A stretch of 64,000 nucleotides of DNA, taken from the NCBI GenBank assembly GCA_013396635.1, contig WBMW01000144.1, positions 904,900 to 968,899 of the forward strand, in the 5' to 3' direction. Positions 47,350 to 61,331 of this stretch are shown piece by piece. This stretch comes from Penelope pileata (Eukaryota > Chordata > Aves > Galliformes > Cracidae). The notes beneath the pieces are model-generated. The model made no database searches, was not told where the DNA came from, and worked only from the letters and a program-made list of their open reading frames with translations. How positions within the stretch are numbered: the stretch's first letter is position 1; each line of letters begins with the position of its first letter. The translations under genes were made by a program, and so were the position numbers.

Positions 47350-49115
47350 ATACCTTAGTTTTTATTAGAAGTTTTCATTCTTCACACCTAGGTTGTATTG
47401 TTGACTGCACAGTTTTCTGTGATATTTCATTCTATCCTTCCAGAACATGCTTAAATCAAAGGGATCTTAGTTCAAAGTTCTTTTCTGAAATACTACTTTT
47501 CAGTCTTTGTGCATTTGCTCTCTGTATCTTAGACATTTTTCATGCATGCACAGTAGCAGAAGGAAAAGATGCAGTGAGGAGAAGACGGGCAGATAGACTT
47601 ATAAGCTAAAGGACTTTGCATATTTTCTGAGCAGAAAAGGTCTGTGTTGGTGGGAAAAGGGAAACTAAAGAGAGTCTGGAGGTTGGCCCCTTTTTGAATC
47701 CTGAGGCAACTGTCAACATTTATTTTAAGATCATATAGGCAGCTCTTGCAGAGTGAACTGTGTTAGTCTAAAACACATTTTGGCATGGGGCAGGCTGTTT
47801 TGTGGGTGATGCTTAGTTCAGTCCTGAAAGGAAAGTATGGAAGCTGAAATGTCATTTCTTCTTCTGGCTATTGATGGCTTGCATTGCGGTTAATTATGCT
47901 AACAATTAAATGATGATTGATTTACATGGCAAAAGCATGATGATTTTTTTGGCAGAAGTTTTGGTAAGATGAATGATAGCTTTAATTATTTTCCCCTGCC
48001 TCTAAGTTAATCAGCCCGCTAAGGGGAAATACAAAGCTTGTTCTGGTGATGATAAAATGCAGTAGCTGAATGATAGCGTGAACATAGCTAATGGTGAAGT
48101 CTGCATAGCAGCTCTGCTCAGGAAGGGTAGAAGGAAAAGCTCCTTGTTTTGAAGCACATGAAAGCTCAGGGAGTGTTTTGCTCATGGGAACAGAGGACAT
48201 TTCTTTGTAGCAGTCGTGCATTTTCAAAAAGTGGCTGGGAAGCTTGCTAAAGGCAAACAGATAAAGGCTTGCTTTATGCCTGCCTCTTGACTCTATGTGA
48301 AAAGGATGTGAGTAGGCACAGCAACATCCTTGTGAAGCAATGAGGCCTCACCATGACCAGGTGAGGATAAAGGGTAGTAATTTAATGACTAGTAGACAAA
48401 AGGACTGTTTGCACTAGGAGCGTGTATTTGTGAATGTGCAGAACACTTTAGGTCAGAGTATTCCTGTTGGCTTGGATATTTCTCACATATTGATAGCAAG
48501 CCTAATAAGGGTAGATCTGGGCAAGAGAAGAGCAATCCTAAGCATTTATTCAACTCTAAAAAAATATAAACTTCAGTCCCTTGAAGGAATACTGGGGATT
48601 ACTATATATGCTGCACAAAGTGTAATTACAGCAAATAAGGAAAGTGAATGAGATTGTCTACAGTGCCACTTGGCTGGCTTGCTTGATACTAAGTGAAGGA
48701 ACAAAAAAAAAACTTATGAGTTTGCTCAACTGGAACAGAACTGGAAGCATAAGAAATAAGGTGTAAGAGCTAGAATCCCTGGCCTCTCATGGCAGCCCTG
48801 ATACGTTAGGCGTCTCATAGGCTTGCTGCAAGGATGGCAAAGAAAGGTGCCAGGCTGCTACCTTTCTAAAAATTCTTGAGTATGGTGTACAGTGGAGGAG
48901 TGATTAGCAGTGTGGAATTTGGAAAATCATGTTAAGTAAAACAGTCTAAAAATATGATGAAAGATGTGCTACAGAATCCTCATGTATGTGGATATCTTGC
49001 ACTGTAATAATTTAAATGCAGAGTGGTGGTAGTAGGACATATAAGATGATGATCATGATGTGAAAATGTTAAATAAGATAAAAGACAGTGGTAATTGCAT
49101 ACTCAACATAGTCAA
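47350..49115. other. Gene-free stretch
   Basis: No gene, repeat or structured element was recognised. Confidence 0.5.
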
Positions 49116-49121
49116 CATAGT

Positions 49122-49302
49122 CAATATGAATTCATCAAGGGAAAGTTCTGCCTTAGCAATTTGATCTCCTTCTATGATAAGGTTACTTAATTGGTGAATG
49201 AAAGGAAGGTGGTGGAAATAATCTTTCCAGATTTTAGTAAGACCTTTGTTACTGTCCCTCACAGCATCTGTCTGGACAAATTGCCCAACTATGAAATGAA
49301 CA
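49122..49302 (+). mobile_element. Old CR1 reverse-transcriptase scrap
   Basis: On the + strand EFIKGKFCLSNLISFYDKVT (allowing frame changes) then FPDFSKTFVTVPHSI and LDKLPNYEM follow the CR1 region that reads CLTNLI...[16 protein letters not shown] in young copies. It is heavily mutated. Confidence 0.7.
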
Positions 49303-49304
49303 GG

Positions 49305-52300
49305 ATCACATTTGTATATAATTGTAGATAGAAATGATCCTTTCCTTTTTCTGTGAGGGAAAGGATACCACCTTTGTTGCAAATACTCTGTGAAAGAGTT
49401 AATTGTGATGCTTAAATTGTATAGTAAGTACTTTTCAGATCACTGACAAATTTTATGTCTTCGGTTCTACAATAGTGGTACAATAAAAAGTTTCTAATCA
49501 TTGCAAGTGAGGCTGTGAGACATCTTTATATGTAGAAAATGAGCTAAAGTGTTCACACAAATATTTATATTTTGTACATTATAGAAATCCCTCTCTGCCT
49601 GAGCATATCTTAGTAATTTCATCCATGCATGGAAAACATTACTTTACAGTTCTATAAACAGTGAAAATCAGGTTGATCAATTGATCAATTTTTTCCTGTG
49701 TTTTTTACATCAATATGTTTATTCAATTCTACTATCCTAACGTGGACTGTAAAAGACTAACTTCGTGATTTTAAGTGATCCTCAGTGCCGTTAGTTTTTC
49801 TAGAAAGGTCCTAGATGAAGGTGCAATTCCACATAAGATTCAAAGGGCAGTTCAGTTCGTATTGTTTTATAGCCACTACATAATGCTTCATTAAAATGGT
49901 GAGAGACAATTTTGATAGAATAGTTCAAACAAAAGGATCAGTGATTCCCATGCAGAGATAAATGTTACTAGCTCTTTGATGGAATGACTTTGGAAAAGTA
50001 AGCTTAAGGAAGATAGGTGAAAACATGCAATTCCATGTAGAGGAAATTTATGAAGGAACAACTGAGTTTCACAGAATTTCTCATGCAGATGAGCAAGTGA
50101 TTCCTATCCACTTTCTGCAATAAGTTCAGTGAACTTTCTATATAGCTGCTGATGAAATCCAACTGGTAAGTGTTGTTGGGCAAAATGATATTGGTGGCTG
50201 AGCTACATGAAGTAATTCAGGATAGTAGAATTAGTCTACTCAGATTGGTACTCTGGCTGGGTGCTTCTTCCTGACTATGAGAAGCAAGTTAACTTGCCAG
50301 AGCTCTGTGGCTGCTGGGAGTTACTGAGTCCTGAGGAAGCTTCGGGCTTTTAGAGATGTCCCCTGGAGGTTTTAATGCAGCATAATATGATAGAGATCTA
50401 TCAGAATTTAAATTGTGAGTTTTATCTTGTATTTAACAGTCCTAAATATGATAGAACTGCTGTATTTTTGTGGAAATATCTGCATGTTTTGTTGTTTTTC
50501 TGATCCCTTGGAGAGAAACTGAAGTGCCAGCCTTCAAGACTGCATTTAGAATCCAAGTAGCTCAGTGGAGCTGGAGTAGACATACTGCTTGCTGTTGGAT
50601 ATATCTAGGTAAATTAACAAAAAACAAACAAACAAGAAAAATAAACAATAAAAACAAATGAAACCATCCAACCAAGCCAAAAACCACAAAGATTAGTCAA
50701 TCTGGCTTTGATAAATTAGTGCTGTAATGAGATGGATAGATCATGAGGTATCTGAGCTGCTGTAGAGCTGTTGGTAAAATGTTAATAGTCAAAGTGTAAG
50801 GGTCTTTGGAACCCAGAATGTGCCACCAAGTTTAGCCAGACTGATTGTCTGAAAAAGACTTGGATGTATTTCTTCATAAGAACCCTGGGCAGAAACAAAG
50901 AAAGGGAAAATTGGCAGAAAGATCTGGGCAACTGATCAGTGAGTAAGCCTTAAGGAAGACAGCTTAGGAGACTTACTGGAAAACTGTAGGTAGAGTTTGA
51001 ACAGAAGGAACAAACAATAAATCCTGTGGTATTCTCATTTGACAAGAAAAGTTTTAATATTTAAAGTAAGGGAATAGTTTCTAAGGTCTAAATATAGAAC
51101 AGTTTGAGTTGGAACCTGTTGAAAGAGTATTGGACTTTGACAGGGCATACAGGATAAAAAGCTTTATTTTCAAAATCTGCTTTTCAGCTCCTGCTAACAA
51201 ATGTCAGTTTTGGGTGGGGGTGGGTACGTGGCAGTGGAATTACTCGTGTGTTACGTTCAATTATTATGTTCAGTTGCCATTTCTTCATGTTACTTTGTTT
51301 TAGTATTTATCTTACACAGTTGAGTGTTTGTTATGGAAATAAGAGAACAGAGTTCTCGGTATGTAAAAGAAAATAGATTTCTGATAACTAATGATCGGTT
51401 ATTTCATACGTAAAAGTGAAGCTTGCCACTAGGTGCCCCCACAACCACAGGAATTTTAATTTTAAAGGACTTACATGATTAAATAATTTGAAGAAAGTGT
51501 AGGCAGTCAGAAATCTTTCCAACAAACATTATTTATGCTGTAGCCCATATTGAAGACTCAATAACGCTGTAAAATTGTTGGCTTTTGCAAGATGTAGAGC
51601 TTTTTAAAGCTTTCTAAATACAGTTAAATTATATTCTTTTCTTTTCCTTCAGCATTTTGTAAGACTCCATTATCATCATATATTGATATGTTTTTTAAAT
51701 GAAAACTAACAGACTAGTGTGTATAATTGGTGATGCATTTATGTTGATTTGTCAGTCATAACTCTACATGGCATCAGTTACCAAAAATAATTGTTCTTCT
51801 CCAGAACTGCTGTTTAAAGATGAATTTAAGATTGTATATGCATTTTATTTATTTATTTATTTGGCAGAGACAGGATAGCTGAGGACTGGGAATATGGAAA
51901 GCTTTGGCTTCTGTGCAAACAGATACAATTGCTGCAGCTTGGAATGGTTCAAGTCTGTACTGATTGTATGTTTAGAAGACAAAGTAAAATGTCATGTGGG
52001 CTCATTAGAAATATGTGTTACTTATTGTATTTTGCTAATACACCATGGATAGTCCACCACGGACTATGTTGAAGTTGTTGAAACTCTGGTTTTAGACCAG
52101 AAAATATAATTTGATTTTGTCCTTGTGCTTACACTTTGAAATGCTTCTTATAAACGGGATGTGACCAGAAGCTTCATTAATGTATTTACAGGGCTGCTCA
52201 AGTTTTAGTTATATGTCTGTCCATTCTGCCAATTCTAATCCTTGTTTGATAACTTATTGTTTTAGTGTCACTATTAAAAAGAGCCCTGTGTGAAATTTCT

Positions 52301-53440
52301 AAAGCTGTGATCAGCAGTGAACACTTCTATTTGAACAGATACGTTATATGGGAGTGATCTCTGTTATTCATCTTGCATATTGCTACGTAAAATGAATTCT
52401 TTGAATATTTTGCCGTGAACTTTCTATAGCATGGAAGGGAATAATAAAGTTTTGCAGAACCATAAGATGAGAAATTTAAGTGAGAGAAAGAAATCGGCAG
52501 ATTTTATTTGGGGCAAACATCATTATAAGTCTTCAACAGTGAGTGCTAGAATCCACAGTCACTGTAAAATCAAGCAGATTTTCAGAGACAGACGATAAAA
52601 AAACTTGCTTATTCATGTAGTCCATCAATTGTGAGCACAATCCAAGAAAACAGATACGGAACCATTCCTTGTGTTTGAAAAAGAGAATGATAAAGATAGT
52701 GGCTGCATCTTGAGTTGTGAATTTTAGTCTTTCAGCTCATAATGGGAGTGGGGGAAAAATGTGTTTTCCCACTTGGTGCTCTATACAAAGAGTGTATATC
52801 GATTATAGTGCTAATCTGCCAATCTGCCAACAAGACGCCTAGATTACGACCTCTTTTAATGTTTTCTTATGTGATTAGAACATGTCTCTCCAGAGTGGTT
52901 CCCTGATGCAATCTCTATTGATATTTTGTTCTCCTTCGTTCTCTGGCACAGGGTCTCTGATTCTGCTGGGCAGATTTCACTTCCTTTGTGCATCTGAAGG
53001 AGATATCTGTCTTAAAGTAGGAGAAGTGGGGAAGCACTGAGTGGAGCTGCCAGATTTGAGCTTCACTTCCTCAGTAGGGCAGCACACTTGTGTTTGAAAC
53101 CACTTACTTCACCTTTCAGCTTATTTCTACTTAAAAAAGATGCATTACAAAGGGGAAAATTAAAAATAGTAAACGCAATTCCAAGGAAGCTGGATGCTCT
53201 TTTCTTACATTAAGAAACATTCATTTAGCCCTTATTTTGACAGGTCAATGGTGTTTCTCCTTCCTTGCAAGTACTTCCTTGCAGTACTTGTGTACTGCAA
53301 AATTGAAGAGAGCTATTAAGAAGTAAACTTTAAAATAATAGCTGTTCAGCTTGAATGTTGTTCTCACAGAATATAAATTTATTTGGGACTAAGTGTGAAA
53401 ATTAATATAATTTCTCAAAACTTGCCTGGACTTTTTTTAA
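49305..53440. other. Gene-free stretch
   Basis: AT-rich. A short TTTA run is at 51845-51862. No other feature was recognised. Confidence 0.55.
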
Positions 53441-53442
53441 AG

Positions 53443-54131
53443 ATCACAGAATCACAGAATTGCAGGGGTTGGAAGGGACCTCGAGAGATCATCGAGTCCA
53501 ACCCCCCTGCCAGAGCAGGTTCCCTCCAGCAGGTTGCACAGGTAGGCATCCAGGCGGGTCTTGAATATCTCCAGGGAAGGAGAGTCCACAACCTCCCTGG
53601 GCAGCCTGTTCCAGTGCTCTGTCACCCGCACTGTGAAGTTGTTCTTCCGCATGTTGGTGTGGAACTTCCTGTGCTCCAGCTTAAGGCCATTGCCCCTTGT
53701 CCTGTCCCCACTGACCACTGAAAAGAGATTCCCCACCTCCATTTGCCTCCTGCAACTAAGATACTTATAAACATGGATCAGGTCCCCTCTCAGCCTTCTT
53801 TTCTCCAGGCTGAACAGACCCAGCTTACTGAGCCTCTCCTCATAGGGGAGATGCTCCAGGTCCATTATCATCTTTGTGGCCCTCCGCTGGACTCTTTCCA
53901 GGAGGTCCCTGTCTTTCTTATACAGGGGAGCCCAGAACTGGATACAGTACTCCAGCTGTGGCCTGACCAGGGCAGAGTAGAGGGGGAGGATCACCTCCCT
54001 TGGCCTGCTGGCAATACTCTTTTTAATGCACCCTAGGATCCCAGTGGCCTTCTTAGCCACCAGGGCACACTGCTGGCTCATGGCCAACCTGTTGTCAACC
54101 AGGACCCCCAGGTCCCTCTCTGTAGAGCTCC
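53443..54131 (-). mobile_element. CR1 LINE 3' fragment with an open C-terminal ORF2 frame
   Basis: On the - strand an open frame of about 237 codons (53452-54165) reads [20 protein letters not shown], then [18 protein letters not shown], then [11 protein letters not shown], then [18 protein letters not shown]: the C-terminal part of CR1 reverse transcriptase/ORF2. The 3' end is the doubled octamer attctgtgattctgtg. The 5' truncation is at about 54131. The lack of stops suggests a fairly young copy. Confidence 0.93.
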
Positions 54132-54139
54132 TCAAAAAG

Positions 54140-55225
54140 ATTTTATTTTCACTCAAGAAAAACATACTTGCTTTTATGCTAGGACTATGACTTATAGCTT
54201 AGAGGCTATCTTTCAGAAAATTACTTCTCTCTCAAAAGATTCAGAAATTTAGGATATTTTGATATGCCAATTTAACAACTTCTCTAACTCACAGTGTATG
54301 AACGAAATGAAAACATTTAGTGGTGGAAATGCAAAGCATGCCTTGTCACATGTGTATGTAGCCTTGATATATGTGGAGTGAAGAGGCACAAGTTATCTGT
54401 TGTCAACTTTGTATTTCCTTCCGAATTGTATGGGAACTTCACAAGCCAAATATTTAACAGTTGAGTACTTAGTTCACAAAATAATTGTGAACACTAGAAA
54501 TTATTACATAAGTTTCAATCATTTATGCAAATTGACTGGTATTAGCCATTTTCAGAGAAAGAAAAACAAAATGAGACAATTGCATAACTGTAACAGACAG
54601 ACGATCATTATAGTGAATGTTGCACATAATATTTTTTGTAACACAACTTTGTAGTTTCTGGTTGCTTACTCTGACATATTTTAATGCTGTGAGAAATGCA
54701 GAAGATTTTGATGGGAAGATTGTTAAGATCAGTCATCTTTTTGTGAAATCATTCATATTCTAAAATCACATCTGTTGTGTATTTATAAAGAATTGATGAA
54801 CTAACTGTTAACATTTCAATTTTTCATGTTGTTTGGAAATAGACTGAGTGCATTCAGACATGGCTTGAAATATTTAATCCAGCTGTGGTGCAACTACAGC
54901 CTAATGCGGTGAAATCTCTTGAATGGTGTTTTCTTATCTCAAGGGCAAAGATTACTTGTTTACTTTCTGTCACTTCTAAAATTACCCCCTCTAGATAGAC
55001 TGGTGAGAGACTATGTAGGGCAAGAATACCTAATACCAGAAACTTTAAAGATGTATCTATTGCTTGTACTTTATCTTCCCCCTTTCCCATGCCTAGTTTT
55101 ATAAGGAGAAAGGCCTGACTCTTACATCTGTACTTGTATCTTTTTTCCACTGTGTATTTGTTTAAACTACAAATCAGTACAAGCGTGGAACATACCTTTC
55201 TAATTGTTTGCACTAGAAGCTTAAT
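54140..55225. other. Unique sequence between two CR1 copies
   Basis: No gene or repeat was recognised. Confidence 0.5.
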
Positions 55226-55227
55226 AA

Positions 55228-55918
55228 AGAAATCACAGAATCACAGAATTGTAGGTATTGGAAGGGACCTCTAGAGATCATCGAGTCCAACCCCTCTGAC
55301 AAAGCAGGTTCCGTAGTGCAGGTCACACAGGTAGGCATCCAGATGGGTCTTGAGTATCTCCAGGGAAGGAGAATCCACAGCCTCCCTGGGCAGCCTGTTC
55401 CAGTGCTCTGTCACCCGCACTGTGAAGAATTCTTCCGCATATTGGTGCTGAACTTCCTGTGGTCCAGTTTTAATCCATTTCCCCTCATCCTGTCCCCAAA
55501 CACCGCTTAAAAGAGATTCCCTGTGTCCATTTGCCTGCTGCACTTTAGATATTTGTAGACATTAATAAGATCCCCTCTCAGCCTTCTTTTCTCAAGGCTG
55601 AACAGATCCAGATCGCTCAGCCTTTCCTCATACGGGAGATGCTCCAGGCCCTTTACCATCTTTATGGCCCTACACTGGACTCTTTCCAGGAGGTCCCTGT
55701 CTTTTTTGTACTGGGGCGCCCAGAACTGGATACAGTATTCCAGCTGAGGCCTGACCAGGGCAGAGTAGAGGGGGAGGATCACCTCCCTCGACCTGCTGGC
55801 AATGCTTTTTTTAATGTACCCCAGGATCCCATTGGCCTTCTTGGCCATGAGGGCACACTGCTGGCTCATGACCAACCTGTTGTCAACCAGGACCCCCAGA
55901 TCCCTCTCTGCAGAGCTC
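55228..55918 (-). mobile_element. CR1 LINE 3' fragment, sister of the copy at 53443
   Basis: Same strand, same span of ORF2 and nearly the same 5' truncation point ([20 protein letters not shown] at the start). One frame break lies near 55510, separating the frame 55507-55920 from 55271-55543. It ends in attctgtgattctgtgattt. Confidence 0.93.
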
Positions 55919-56162
55919 AATTCTCTTAAAGAATCTGTTCTTTAAATCTATACTGCATTCATATGTTACAGTTGTATGTTCCGGTATGTACTTGTGGCCA
56001 GGAGAGAGTAAATTAAAACCGTGAAATCATGAAAACAAATAACAGATCAACAACTCTCTTTCTTAGTAGTGCATTTCACTTTTATTCTATTCTATATATT
56101 ACCCAAAAGATTACTTGGCCACTTCAATGGGGGTAATAAATTAGGTGATAAATATGTATTCC

Positions 56163-57012
56163 AACCTCATCTCCTTCTATGACTAGGTGACCAGACTGGT
56201 AGATGAGGGAAAGGCTGTTGATGTGGTCTACCTAGACTTCAGCAAAGCCTTTGACATGGTCTCCCACAGTATTCTCCTGGGGAAACTGGCGGCCCGTGGT
56301 CTGGACAGGTACACTCTTCTCTGGATAGAGAACTGGTTAGAGGGCCGTGCCCAGTGGGTAGTGGTTAATGGAGTCAAGTCCAGCTGGCGTCCCGTTACAA
56401 GTGGTGTCCCCCAGGGGTCGGTACTGGGGCTCATCTTGTTTAATATCTTTATTGATGACCTAGACGAGGGGATTGAGTGTACCCTCAGTAAGTTTGCAGA
56501 TGACACCAAGTTGGGAGGAAGTGTTGATCTGCCTGAGGATAGGGAGGCCCTTCAGAGGGATCTGGACAGGCTGGATAGCTGGGCTGAGGTCAATGGGATG
56601 AGNGAGGAGCGGCTGAGGGAGCTGGGATTGTTTAGTCTGGAGAAGAGGAGGCTTAGGGGAGACCTCATCCCACTGTACAACTTCCTGAAGGGAGGTTGTG
56701 GTGAGGAGGGGGTCGGCCTCTTCTCACAGATACCTAATGACAGGATGAGAGGGAATGGCCACAAGTTGCGCCAGGGTAAATTTAGACTGGATATAAGGAA
56801 AAACTTTTTCTCTGAAAGAGTGGTCAGGCACTGGAATGGCCTGCCTAGGGAGGTGGTGGAGTCACCGTCCCTGGTGCTGTTCAAGAAGCGTCTAGACGAG
56901 GTGCTAAGGGATATGATTTAGCAGCTTAGTGGGTAGGGATGGTGATAGGAGGACGGTTGGACTAGATGATCTTGTAGGTCCTTTCCAACCTAGTGTTTCT
57001 ATGATTCTATAG
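56163..57012 (+). mobile_element. CR1 LINE with reverse-transcriptase core and an internal deletion
   Basis: Read from 56187: [19 protein letters not shown] (RT block A), [18 protein letters not shown] (block B), [15 protein letters not shown] (FADD active site). At 56603 a single N follows NGM, and the sequence resumes at [20 protein letters not shown], skipping about 110 codons usually found between them. The frame then stays open to 56921 and the 3' UTR ends at tatgattctat. An in-frame TAG stands just before 56187. Confidence 0.93.
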
Positions 57013-57358
57013 GTGTAACAAGCTTGCATCTGACAACATCTAAATTAGTAGATATCGTATATTTTGATATTTTGTACTGTGGAAATGTCAACATGTAGTG
57101 AAAGGAACAAAATTATGATGTCAGCAGCCAGATCAAGGTATTTATTTATATAAAATTTATTCAGTTTACTCATATTATGCAGACAATTTCAAAAAGTTCT
57201 CATCCAAGAACTCTTTCTCAACAAAAGAGCCTTCCTCTGAAAAGTTTCTGTTGGGTTTCAGGCCTTAGTTCCATAACTTATTTCTCTGACTCTTTTTAAA
57301 ACTGACTGTTTTATATTTGAATATTTTAGAAGTGAAAAACTTTTTTTTACAATATTCA

Positions 57359-57492
57359 TTTCTTTCTTTCTTTCTTTCTGTCTGTCTGTCTGTCTTTCTG
57401 TCTTTCTTTCCTTTCTGTCTTTCTTTCCTTTCTGTCTTTCTGTCTTTCTTTCCTTTCTGTCTTTCTGTCTTTCTGTCTTTCTGTCTTTTTTT
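57359..57492. repeat. TTTC/TGTC tetranucleotide microsatellite
   Basis: About 134 bases of ttTc and tgTc units in changing order, with interspersed cctttc. Pure pyrimidine apart from the G of TGTC. The complementary strand gives meaningless Lys/Arg/Glu-rich frames. Confidence 0.95.
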
Positions 57493-57499
57493 GTAGTCT

Positions 57500-60400
57500 T
57501 TGTTCTTTGAATGACCATTGACCTGCATATTAATGCTTTAAAGAAAGCTGCATCTTATCTTGGGAATACAAGTGAGCTAATTTTCCACCTAATGCTGAAG
57601 TATTACTTTTATTTTTTTACTTGACTATATGACCTATTATCTTTTACTCAGTATTTTGTTGCTTTGATTTTCTTGAAGTATAATGGGGAAATCATGAATG
57701 TGATTTCTTGTGCAATGGATCTGACTGATAAGCTTAGTAAAGCTAACAGATGAGAGAAAAAAGTAGTCAGAGTACATCAAAACACTTTGTACTAAACATT
57801 GCGTTAGAGTGTATATATGTTGAGAGCCTGGCTGCAATCTCCCATGAATTGTTCTTCATTCTCTGCCCTACATTCTGTAATTTGGACCTGAAGAGCTAAA
57901 TGTAACTTTCCTTATAGAAGTTATGCTTGTTGCACAAAAAAAACAACTTGAATACAAAGGGAATTTCCTCCTTTCTCATCAAACTAGTAATGGACTGTGC
58001 TACTACAGGATCTTGCAGGTTTGTGAATAGGAAAGGAAGGGAAGAGCAGCAGATGGTTTTATTGCTGCAGCTCTTTCAGTTTACTCGTGATCTGGAGTGA
58101 GGGGAGCCCAGGGTAAAAATGTTCATCCAGTCCTTCCAGCACAATGTCTCTGGCTATTATGGGACCTTATAAACAGGCACTTTTCCTGTCTCTGCCTTTT
58201 TGCTGGCTCATATTCCTTCATAAAATTCATCTTTAGATATCAATAGTTGTTCTGAGACAGTTCTTCCAACAGAGAAAATTATGTAACAGATTCATAAGCA
58301 GTGCAGAAACAATCCAGCAGTGAAATAGGCATTTAGCATTCTTTCTAAGGGTGTAATATTTGTACTGTGAGGGGGAAAGAATAAATCATTGCTTTCTATT
58401 CCAGTTCTTGATTATCTCCATTCTTACTTTCAATTTAGACTTTCACTCTGTTGGTATTCCATATTACCTTTGTCTGACTTCTGAGTATTCCTGCCAGCCT
58501 GATTTGAATTCCGTGTGGGGGATGTTTTATTGGATCATAAATTAAGTGAAGATAAACCAATAACTCTGGTTTCTGTGGAGCTGGAACCTGAAAGGAAAAG
58601 AAATCTAACTTTGATATCTGAAAAGAAACATCTCAGTTTTAAAAGTGGCAAGTCTCTTTAATGTTTGCTTCACATAGGGATGTGTTATTTCTCATAAGGG
58701 ATAGTTAATGAAAAAGCCTAAACGTATGGTATACTATAGCTTTTTCCTTTTCAGTGTATGACAGGCATGTTGCTTCAGTAACTAATAAGTCTCTCCTTGT
58801 CCTGATATTTGTACAATGTCACAAAGGATTTAGCAAAGTGAGCAGTTGGAATCATCCATTAAAGGATAAACAGAAATATGGTAAAAAGCAAGCTTACAGT
58901 AAACTAGCTGAAGTGCCTAACTTTCCTTTACATTTTTATTTTCTATTTTCATTCAGAACAGGTCTTAATCTATATTCTATTGTATTTTATCATACTAAAA
59001 TGTATTTATAATAAGTTAATGCACCTTAAATCAGCTACCAGATTCTTCCTCATTTTGTGCATTATTATTGTTATTGCTTGTTTGTTTTTCAATTTGTCTA
59101 ATAATAATGAAAACAGTTATCAAGATCAAACTATTACTTTTCATAAGTGAAAAACTTTATCTGTGGAAGTAATTAAAGAAAACTTCTATTATGTGTTTAA
59201 GAAGGGAGACTTCTACCATCTTGTCTGAACTTTCTCAATTTGCAACTCTCATGTGCAAAGACAAGATTAAAGTAAGTTCTCAAGTCCTAAAACCCATTAA
59301 CAGAGCACATTTTCTAGTATGGCTTCAAACAGAAAGATTACAGTGTGTACTCTCCAATGTCTTTCTACAATCCAAACCAATGTATGAAGTCATGATGTTT
59401 GGGAGGTCTTCATAAGCTTGCCTCTGATCTGAGCTAAAATGCTAAAGATTGTGCACACACACACACATATATATATTTGTTATTTGATTAAAATATTATT
59501 GTTATTTAGTTCTTGGTGTTTTCAAATCAAATCTCAAAGGTTTGGCTTAAATTTTTTCTTCCAAAAATGGAAAACACAAAAGGGTTTATAGAGGGAAAAG
59601 TAATTTGAAACTTGATTACATAACAAATTTAGAAGATCAAAAAGATCTAAATGTCTCCTTTTGGTCTTAAATTCTATGCATCTGATAATTTGTATCTGAG
59701 GAGGTGGCCTTAAGTGATGATAGTAAAAGAGATTCATTTAGAATGGGAGAGAAAAAAAATCCCAAACCAGACTCTACTGTCTGAAGTCCAGGAAATGGAG
59801 GTTAATAAAGAATTTGGTCTCTCAGTTTTTTGAAGACGTATGGAACAATTTTAGGGCTTTATTACATAACTACCGTCAGGCAGTTAAGCATTTCAGGGAA
59901 GAGGTAACGTTGAAACTAAAACATCCTGAAAGGTCCAGGAGAGAGTCTCATAAATTGTCTCTGCTGCGGAGCCTGTTGTACTGGATGATAAGACTTACAG
60001 AATCACCTTGAGAAACAGCCTTGAAGGGATGTGGACAGACAGAAATCTCTGAAATTTTTGATTTCAGTGGGATTACTTAACACTTTTTGCTTCTGGACTT
60101 TCAAATGGCTGGGTAGGCTAAAACTATTGCCTGTCTTAAGAGAGAAGGAAGACTAACATCTTGAAAGAGGGTCTGAAGTGATCTTGGATCTGAAGGAGAA
60201 GTCATGTTGTCAGTGTTTTGACAACATAGGTTGTGGACTACAAAAGCAAGGAACTATCTTTGGAAGGAAAATCTTGTAAATAGGGTCCTCAACATAACAG
60301 TGAGGACACTGAAATGGAAGGGAACCAGTAAGAGATGGTGATAAATTAATTTTTGTAAACAAGATGTTCTGGTTCTCCATCTTCATAAAACCTAACAATT

Positions 60401-61135
60401 TTTGGGATATTCTGAAGGAGTGTCAGGCAGTAGCTAATACAATGGTTATACTTGCACTTCTTTTTAAATTCTGGCAATCCTTACTTTGTACGGGACAAAT
60501 CTATTTCTAATTTGCTTGTGTCGGTGGTGTGTGTTTTCTCCTCAGGGAGGACTGATGTTATTTAAGGTGTTTAGTGAGTAATGACCTGGCTGAAATTTGC
60601 AGCAATAGAGGACATATCTTAGGTTGTTATCTTCAGGAAGAAATTGAAACACATTGTTTCATCATATTCCACAAGAGAGGAGTTAGAATTATCTCACAAA
60701 AACCACGTGCACTGTGGAGCAATTATCTATTCTCAGTCTAGTACTTGCAGTAGCATAATTCACCAAATTAGTTCTTGCATTTTAAGGCAGCTACAAATTA
60801 GTGTGTTTAAGCAACAGACAAATATGACTGCATGGAGAGGCCTCTCCTCATGTCGCCTTAATTAAATTTGTTAAGATATATATATAATTTTCAGCAAGTA
60901 CTTTGTCATCTTTATTTATTTATTTATTTTGCAAAGTTCGTATTTAACCTTGCCAACAGTTTGCTTAAGAAGCACAGTAGTTGTGACTACCTGAGAGCAC
61001 AATCTTTCTACACTTTCTTTTTGAAATCAATCACTAAAGCAATTGGAGTGAGAGAGGAGAAGTTACATGAGTGTCTTTATAAAGGATATGTTTATTTTCT
61101 GAACATTTATAACAATATAACTGATGCTTTGGTTA
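57500..61135. other. Gene-free stretch
   Basis: AT-rich. A CA/TA run lies at 59455-59476 and a TTTA run at 60913-60929. No gene or element was recognised. Confidence 0.55.
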
Positions 61136-61331
61136 TTGCTGACACAAGAACATGCCCAGAGCCAGGACAGGCTACTCAACAGGGAAGAGCCACTGCCTTT
61201 ATGGCAGGGCAGCAGGGTGTGGGGTGGAGCCAGGGCAGCTGCCTTGAAGCAGGCAGGGTGTTTTTCCATACCATGTGATGTCACGCAGAAGGTATAAAGC
61301 TGTGCTGATTTGGCTGGGAGGCACGTATGTG

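Noticed and set aside
57258..57528. Lys/Arg/Glu/Gln-rich - strand frames
   Set aside because: They translate the TTTC/TGTC microsatellite.
60868..61278. 136-codon + strand frame
   Set aside because: It crosses from AT-rich into GC-rich sequence with abrupt change in composition; no domain.
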